Shown here piece after piece: positions 55,560-58,667 of a stretch of 58,667 nt of DNA. Under the pieces are notes generated by a model that made no database searches, was not told the origin of the DNA, and was given only the letters and a program-made list of their open reading frames with translations. Origin of the DNA: a virus; IMG/VR virus record IMGVR_UViG_3300025082_000009, positions 1 to 58,667 of that record. The stretch is one strand, 5' to 3'. Positions within the stretch are counted from its first letter, which is position 1; the number at the start of each line of letters is the position of its first letter. Position numbers and translations under genes: made by a program.

Positions 55560-55829
55560 TGGTGCATTGTGGTGTAAAGTGGTGTGCAGTGGTTTGTGGG
55601 CGTTTGCCCTGTGACTGTATACTTATAAGATAAATGTCGTTTGTTTTTTATATTGTTATATAAATGTGTTAAAACGGTGGTGGGTCTTAGTACTACAACG
55701 CCCACAATGTCAAGCACATTCTATTAATGTATTAAATGTATAGCATGCTAACCGCATGCCTGCGTTGCATTAAATGTGTCAGAGAGTAGAGAGAGATTAA
55801 TAAATGTGTCAGCATGTGAGGAGAGATTG
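55560..55829. other. 270-nt gene-poor spacer with short repeats
   Basis: Starts with a TGGTG-rich stretch (TGGTGCATTGTGGTGTAAAG) and turns AT-rich. Holds ATGTGTTA (55664) and two ATGTGTCA copies (55774, 55804). No credible gene. No terminator hairpin recognised. Confidence 0.55.
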
Positions 55830-55958
55830 ATGACAGTGCGAGAGAAGATGGAAGATGTATTAGCGATTGTGATGGCGGTTGCCGCCTTTTATGTGTTATG
55901 GACAGCCGCCGCGCTAGCCGATGCTAGCATTGTCGCGAGCAGTGCAGGGATACATTAA
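55830..55958 (+). CDS. 42-aa single-helix membrane protein
   Basis: ATG 55830 with GAGGAG upstream, MTVREKMEDVLAIVMAVAAF then YVLWTAAALADASIV. A basic/acidic N-terminus and one helix. GTG 55776 in frame would add 18 residues but lacks an SD. Confidence 0.6.
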   Translation: MTVREKMEDVLAIVMAVAAFYVLWTAAALADASIVASSAGIH

Positions 55959-56191
55959 AAGTAGATGCGGCCGCCTGATGTGTTATATGTTATACTTATT
56001 ATCGCATTATCGGCGTTTGTCGCTTACTCATCATAGCTTTGAGCCGTTACGTCAAGACTTTTTGTAACGCTAGCGCAATAATCGGCAGGCTCGACTGCAT
56101 GCGTTTTGATTAAGGTTTCCCTTATAGGGAGAGGAATAAAAGTATTAATGTGTCAAGACTTTGCGCGAGACTAAAGATAAAGGAATAATAA
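55959..56191. other. 233-nt spacer with inverted repeats
   Basis: Contains a possible 18-aa hydrophobic frame from GTG 55980, the inverted pair CGTTAC/GTAACG around 56046-56071, the palindrome TCCCTTATAGGGA (about 56119-56131) and one ATGTGTCA. No longer gene seen. Confidence 0.5.
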
Positions 56192-56263
56192 ATGGATAAT
56201 ATTATGCTAGCGACCCTTGCGGCTGTCGCTTTATTTGTGTTAGCATGTGTGTGCGTCCTATAA
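56192..56263 (+). CDS. 23-aa membrane micro-peptide
   Basis: ATG 56192 to TAA 56263: MDNIMLATLAAVALFVLACV then CVL. AAGGAAT upstream. Fits the surrounding set of one-helix peptides. Confidence 0.45.
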   Translation: MDNIMLATLAAVALFVLACVCVL

Positions 56264-56290
56264 ATATATTATATAACAGGAGAGAAACGA

Positions 56291-56455
56291 ATGAGATTAA
56301 GAGAAAGAATAAAAAGATTAATACATAAACCTATAGACCAATCAACTACAGCCATGGCCACAGTGATCATCTTCGGTATAGTATATGTATCATGCATCCC
56401 TTACTTGCTAGGGAAGAAGACCGCCAAGCCATCGCATGACCCGATAGACTTTTAA
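56291..56455 (+). CDS. 54-aa single-pass membrane protein
   Basis: AGGAGAG upstream of ATG 56291. Strongly basic N-terminus (RLRERIKRLIHKP), helix TAMATVIIFGIVYVSCIPYL and a polar tail. Positive-inside rule puts the N-terminus in the cytoplasm. Confidence 0.65.
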   Translation: MRLRERIKRLIHKPIDQSTTAMATVIIFGIVYVSCIPYLLGKKTAKPSHDPIDF

Positions 56456-56718
56456 TGCGCGAGACTTATAATATATATATTTATTGTTATATGCATTGCG
56501 CTTGAGACTTATAACATTAAATAACTTTAATACATAATACATTTAACGGGTGCCACCCCCTCCCCCCTCCTACCCAGAATGTATGTCTCTATATATGTAT
56601 TATATGTGTCAGGCGCGCTATACCCGTTCGCAATAGCGCCAAGAAATTCGCAGATCTAAAAAATGCCCCCAAAAATTTTCCAGACTATTTAAGGTATACC
56701 ACCGCAGGAGTAAGCGAA
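56456..56718. other. 263-nt AT-rich spacer with direct repeat and C-rich tract
   Basis: GAGACTTATAA occurs at 56461 and 56514, each after TGCGC. A C-tract (CCCCCTCCCCCCTCCTACCC, about 56556-56575) would give four G-runs on the minus strand. One ATGTGTCA at 56604. No gene. A boundary or replication-control region is possible. Confidence 0.5.
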
Positions 56719-57018
56719 ATGAAGATTACCAGAGAACAACTTAAACAGATCATTTTAGAAGAGCTAAATGAATCAACCGGAGATGAAGTAATGAACGCCC
56801 TTGGAGATCAATACGGACCATCAAATCGATCTCAACTCGACGCCAAATTCACGCAGCACACAGCGGATTTTCAACACGTTGTCGACGAAATTACAAATGC
56901 CTACGGAAATGAACGGGTTAGAGATGTCGCCACCGAACTCGTAAGAATGATCGCCAACGAAGACGGTCTCAATACTGACACACTAGCATGGCCACGCGGG
57001 CGGAATAAACAAAAGTGA
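56719..57018 (+). CDS. MKIT-tag protein A
   Basis: The 99-aa N-terminal helix MKITREQLKQIILEEL shared with three downstream genes, then a helical body (FQHVVDEITNAYGNERVRDV). GCAGGAG upstream. The tag contains IxE sites. No domain recognised in the body. 4-nt overlap with the next. Confidence 0.7.
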   Translation: MKITREQLKQIILEELNESTGDEVMNALGDQYGPSNRSQLDAKFTQHTADFQHVVDEITNAYGNERVRDVATELVRMIANEDGLNTDTLAWPRGRNKQK

Positions 57019-57476
57019 AAATAACAAAAGCGCAACTAACTCAAATCATAGAAGAAGAGTTACAGAAAGTAGCAGAAGCCGCCGTGCCGGATCCCGTATG
57101 GGGTGGCCATACGTATACCAACCCAAAGCCGAAGATCGACTGTCCGCGGTTTGCAAAGGAGATTGCAGCGGACAAAGCCCAACTAGAAAACAACCCTAGC
57201 GAACTCGGACAAGTTTTTCTTCATAACAAAGAAGAACAATACAAAGCCAAGTGTCAGCCGGCGCCAAGTAGCGCCCTACAAGAAGGGTTCGAAAACTTTA
57301 CACCAGAGAATCTACGAATGGTTATCGATTCACTGATTCAAATGGGGATCCCCGCAGGGGGCGTAGTCGCGGCCGCCATGGCGTTAACGAATTTCTTCGA
57401 AGGTAAGCCGCGGGACTTAAGTGCCAAAGCAGATCTCTATGCAGCTGCAGAAGAAGAAGGTGCCAAGAGAAGTTAA
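57015..57476 (+). CDS. MKIT-tag protein B
   Basis: The 153-aa GTG-started protein, tag MKITKAQLTQIIEEELQK, then a Pro/Cys-containing middle, and a C-terminal helical region (IPAGGVVAAAMALTNFFEG). The C-terminal hydrophobic helix may be membrane-active. Unknown. Confidence 0.7.
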   Translation: MKITKAQLTQIIEEELQKVAEAAVPDPVWGGHTYTNPKPKIDCPRFAKEIAADKAQLENNPSELGQVFLHNKEEQYKAKCQPAPSSALQEGFENFTPENLRMVIDSLIQMGIPAGGVVAAAMALTNFFEGKPRDLSAKADLYAAAEEEGAKRS

Positions 57477-57511
57477 CGAAGGCTTTTTGCGCGGTAGGTC
57501 CTATCTACTAC

Positions 57512-57790
57512 ATGGGCAGATGTGTAGAAGGTAAGTATAAACTCCCCAGGGTGACGGATAATAAGTTTATGTGTCCATGCTGTGGGGCTCCGATTAATTG
57601 GACATGTCCCGGTGGCAATGGCACAAAGGGCTATGCATATTGTTCCAGGTCTATTAATGCTACACAAGTCTGGAGAAGGGGATATCGTCCTCCTGTGCCA
57701 TGTGTGTGGAAGGGTGAAGTCCGACGCCTGACGAACTTTAAGGTAGACATCTGGGATGATAGAGAGTGGACAAAGGAAGTGCTCTCCTAG
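57512..57790 (+). CDS. Cys-rich zinc protein
   Basis: In this 92-aa protein FMCPCCGAPINWTCPGG and YAYCSRS give CPCCG plus later Cys, likely one or two zinc sites. The rest is Trp/Arg-rich. Start has no clear SD, so the N-terminus is uncertain. Confidence 0.55.
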   Translation: MGRCVEGKYKLPRVTDNKFMCPCCGAPINWTCPGGNGTKGYAYCSRSINATQVWRRGYRPPVPCVWKGEVRRLTNFKVDIWDDREWTKEVLS

Positions 57791-57803
57791 CTTATGTGTT
57801 GCC

Positions 57804-58061
57804 ATGGATATTACACCTAGAGTTTCGACCCAGTTTGTGGTGGGCGATTTAGTATTCTTTCTTGGGTATTACAAGAATTACCACGAGGCGAACGAATACG
57901 GAGTCGTACTTAGTGTCGATGAGCCGGGAGCATGGCAGGAAATGGTTTATCATGTGTTCTGGTTTGATCGTGCGTACTCGGGACAATATTCTGGCGGTCA
58001 ATTGGTGTTAGTCTATGAGATCGATCCGCAAACGAAAAATATTACGCTCAATAAGTGGTAG
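57804..58061 (+). CDS. SH3-like family protein (VVGDLV), right flank
   Basis: The 86-aa leader DITPRVSTQ, then FVVGDLVFFLGYYKNYHEAN, EYGVVLSVDEPG and VYHVFWFDRAYSGQY. The last family member visible, 9 kb from the array end. Confidence 0.65.
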   Translation: MDITPRVSTQFVVGDLVFFLGYYKNYHEANEYGVVLSVDEPGAWQEMVYHVFWFDRAYSGQYSGGQLVLVYEIDPQTKNITLNKW

Positions 58062-58077
58062 CGTGTTGGAAATGCGA

Positions 58078-58085
58078 CTATTTAT
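58078..58085 (+). promoter_or_regulatory. Late-promoter-like CTATTTAT
   Basis: Lies 30 nt before the micro-gene at 58115 in a 53-nt gap with no sigma70 boxes. TAGGAG follows. Confidence 0.35.
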
Positions 58086-58114
58086 GAATGTATATGTGAT
58101 AGGAGTGTGAAATT

Positions 58115-58219
58115 ATGCGGTTGTTCTTGAATGAGTGGAGAAAATTTTTAACCGAAGATAGTGAAGGGGGTACGGTGGAAGATAGAGCGGCTAAAGTACA
58201 AGGAAATTTTTTAAAATGA
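58115..58219 (+). CDS. 34-aa tag-like protein
   Basis: MRLFLNEWRKFLTEDSEGGT then basic end. The start resembles the LFxxWRxFLxE N-termini of other phage proteins, but here almost nothing follows, as if a free-standing tag. Overlaps the next gene by 4 nt. Confidence 0.55.
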   Translation: MRLFLNEWRKFLTEDSEGGTVEDRAAKVQGNFLK

Positions 58220-58503
58220 AAATCACAAAACAACAACTTAAAGACATTATTAAAGAAGAGATAGCTGCAGTTTTCGAAGAGGCTAATCGCACTGAAAAGG
58301 GAAATGTTACCCAAAAGGCCCGAGAAAAATATGCAACAGTAGGTAAAGACAAGTTTCCTATTTTTGACAAGAAGAGCGCTGAAGCTGCTATTGATCTCCG
58401 TGGACATACTTCTAAAAAGAACCAGAAGAAGATTATTAACAAGGCTGCTAAGTATGCGCCAGAAGCTGCAAAAAAGGCTCGTGAAGTCGAAGCAGAAGAT
58501 TAA
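58216..58503 (+). CDS. MKIT-tag protein C
   Basis: The 95-aa tag MKITKQQLKDIIKEEIAAVF, then a Lys/Ala-rich, very basic body with RGHTSKKNQKKIINKAAKYA. A packaged DNA-binding protein is conceivable from charge. Its first 28 nt recur exactly in the next gene. Confidence 0.7.
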   Translation: MKITKQQLKDIIKEEIAAVFEEANRTEKGNVTQKAREKYATVGKDKFPIFDKKSAEAAIDLRGHTSKKNQKKIINKAAKYAPEAAKKAREVEAED

Positions 58504-58507
58504 ACAT

Positions 58508-58667
58508 ATGAAAATCACAAAACAACAACTTAAACAGATTATTAAAGAAGAACTTTTTTATGAAAGCCAAGGATCCGTAGGAAATTTTGGTGGTGTTGTT
58601 GGGGGCTTGGCAAGCATGCGGCCGCCGCCGACAGAAGACACACCAGACTCGGTGATTCAACAACAAG
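58508..58667 (+). CDS. MKIT-tag protein D (3' truncated by window edge)
   Basis: Starts MKITKQQLKQIIKEELFYES, then Gly-rich SVGNFGGVVGGLASM and Pro-rich RPPPTEDTP. No stop before the right edge. The Gly/Pro body suggests a structural role. Confidence 0.7.
   Translation, partial: MKITKQQLKQIIKEELFYESQGSVGNFGGVVGGLASMRPPPTEDTPDSVIQQQ

Larger units (their letters stand above)
55664..56611. repeat. Dispersed ATGTGTCA motif, five copies
   Basis: (A)ATGTGTCA at 55774, 55804, 56148 and 56604 and the variant ATGTGTTA at 55664, usually preceded by TAA/TTA/TAT. All lie in the spacers between micro-genes, none in the neighbouring long genes that I noticed. Protein site or replication iteron are possibilities. 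Confidence 0.5.

Noticed and set aside
56115-56140. TTATAGGGAGAGG resembling a T7-type promoter
   Set aside because: Only the initiation segment matches; the specificity bases upstream do not, and no single-subunit RNA polymerase gene is visible.

Overview
The window reads as a segment of a large lytic double-stranded DNA bacteriophage. Every supported gene lies on the + strand. Coding density is very high, with start and stop codons overlapping by 1-14 nt almost everywhere. The genes encode virus-owned replication, nucleotide metabolism, lysis, chaperone and virion functions. No integrase, insertion sequence, CRISPR array or rRNA is visible. Promoters of bacterial sigma70 form (TTGACA-17-TATAAT) and strong Shine-Dalgarno (SD) sites point to a bacterial host. 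The host cannot be named from the sequence.

Region 1 (0-19 kb) is replication and metabolism: a CMP/dCMP deaminase-like enzyme, 5'-3' exonuclease, DnaB-like helicase, B12-dependent class II ribonucleotide reductase, GroES-like co-chaperonin, amidase endolysin, a dinucleotide-fold/nucleotidyltransferase-like pair, a DnaE-type family C DNA polymerase, a ClpP-like protein, a J-domain protein, dUTPase, a nuclease/methyltransferase pair that looks like a restriction-modification unit, a Dam-type methyltransferase, a thioredoxin-like protein, an IMPDH/GMPR-family enzyme, and a small zinc/sigma-region-4 protein. Region 2 (19-36 kb) carries virion and morphogenesis candidates: an acidic repeat protein, a second ClpP-like protein, a 569-aa protein with a possible nuclease core, GroEL, a 1672-aa protein, a trypsin-like protease, a fibre-like protein and a nucleotidyltransferase. 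Several of these proteins, and those at 56.7-58.7 kb, start with short helical N-termini containing an (I/L)xE site.

Region 3 (36-55 kb) is accessory. After two tRNA genes (Arg-UCU, Ile-UAU) comes the most striking part of the window. About 30 tandem tiny genes encode a beta-rich, SH3-like family beginning M(K/R/Q)VGDLV. Successive genes are joined by a nearly fixed element in which the SD of the next gene, its start codon and the stop of the previous gene are superimposed. As a result the conserved C-terminus (LEVI-N/S-ESR) and N-terminus (MKVGDLV) are encoded by the same DNA in two frames. The array is divided by eight copies of one promoter cassette whose four boxes have identical spacing (56 nt from first -35-like box to the end of TATAAT). 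Each promoter drives a non-family lead gene followed, in most cases, by family cassettes. The lead genes include a MoxR-type AAA ATPase and a metallopeptidase/VWA protein.

Region 4 (55-58.7 kb) has micro-genes for single-helix membrane peptides in AT-rich spacers with a repeated ATGTGTCA motif, then proteins sharing an MKIT(K/R)xQL N-terminus. The right edge cuts the last gene.

Function calls rest on motifs read by eye. No database search was possible.
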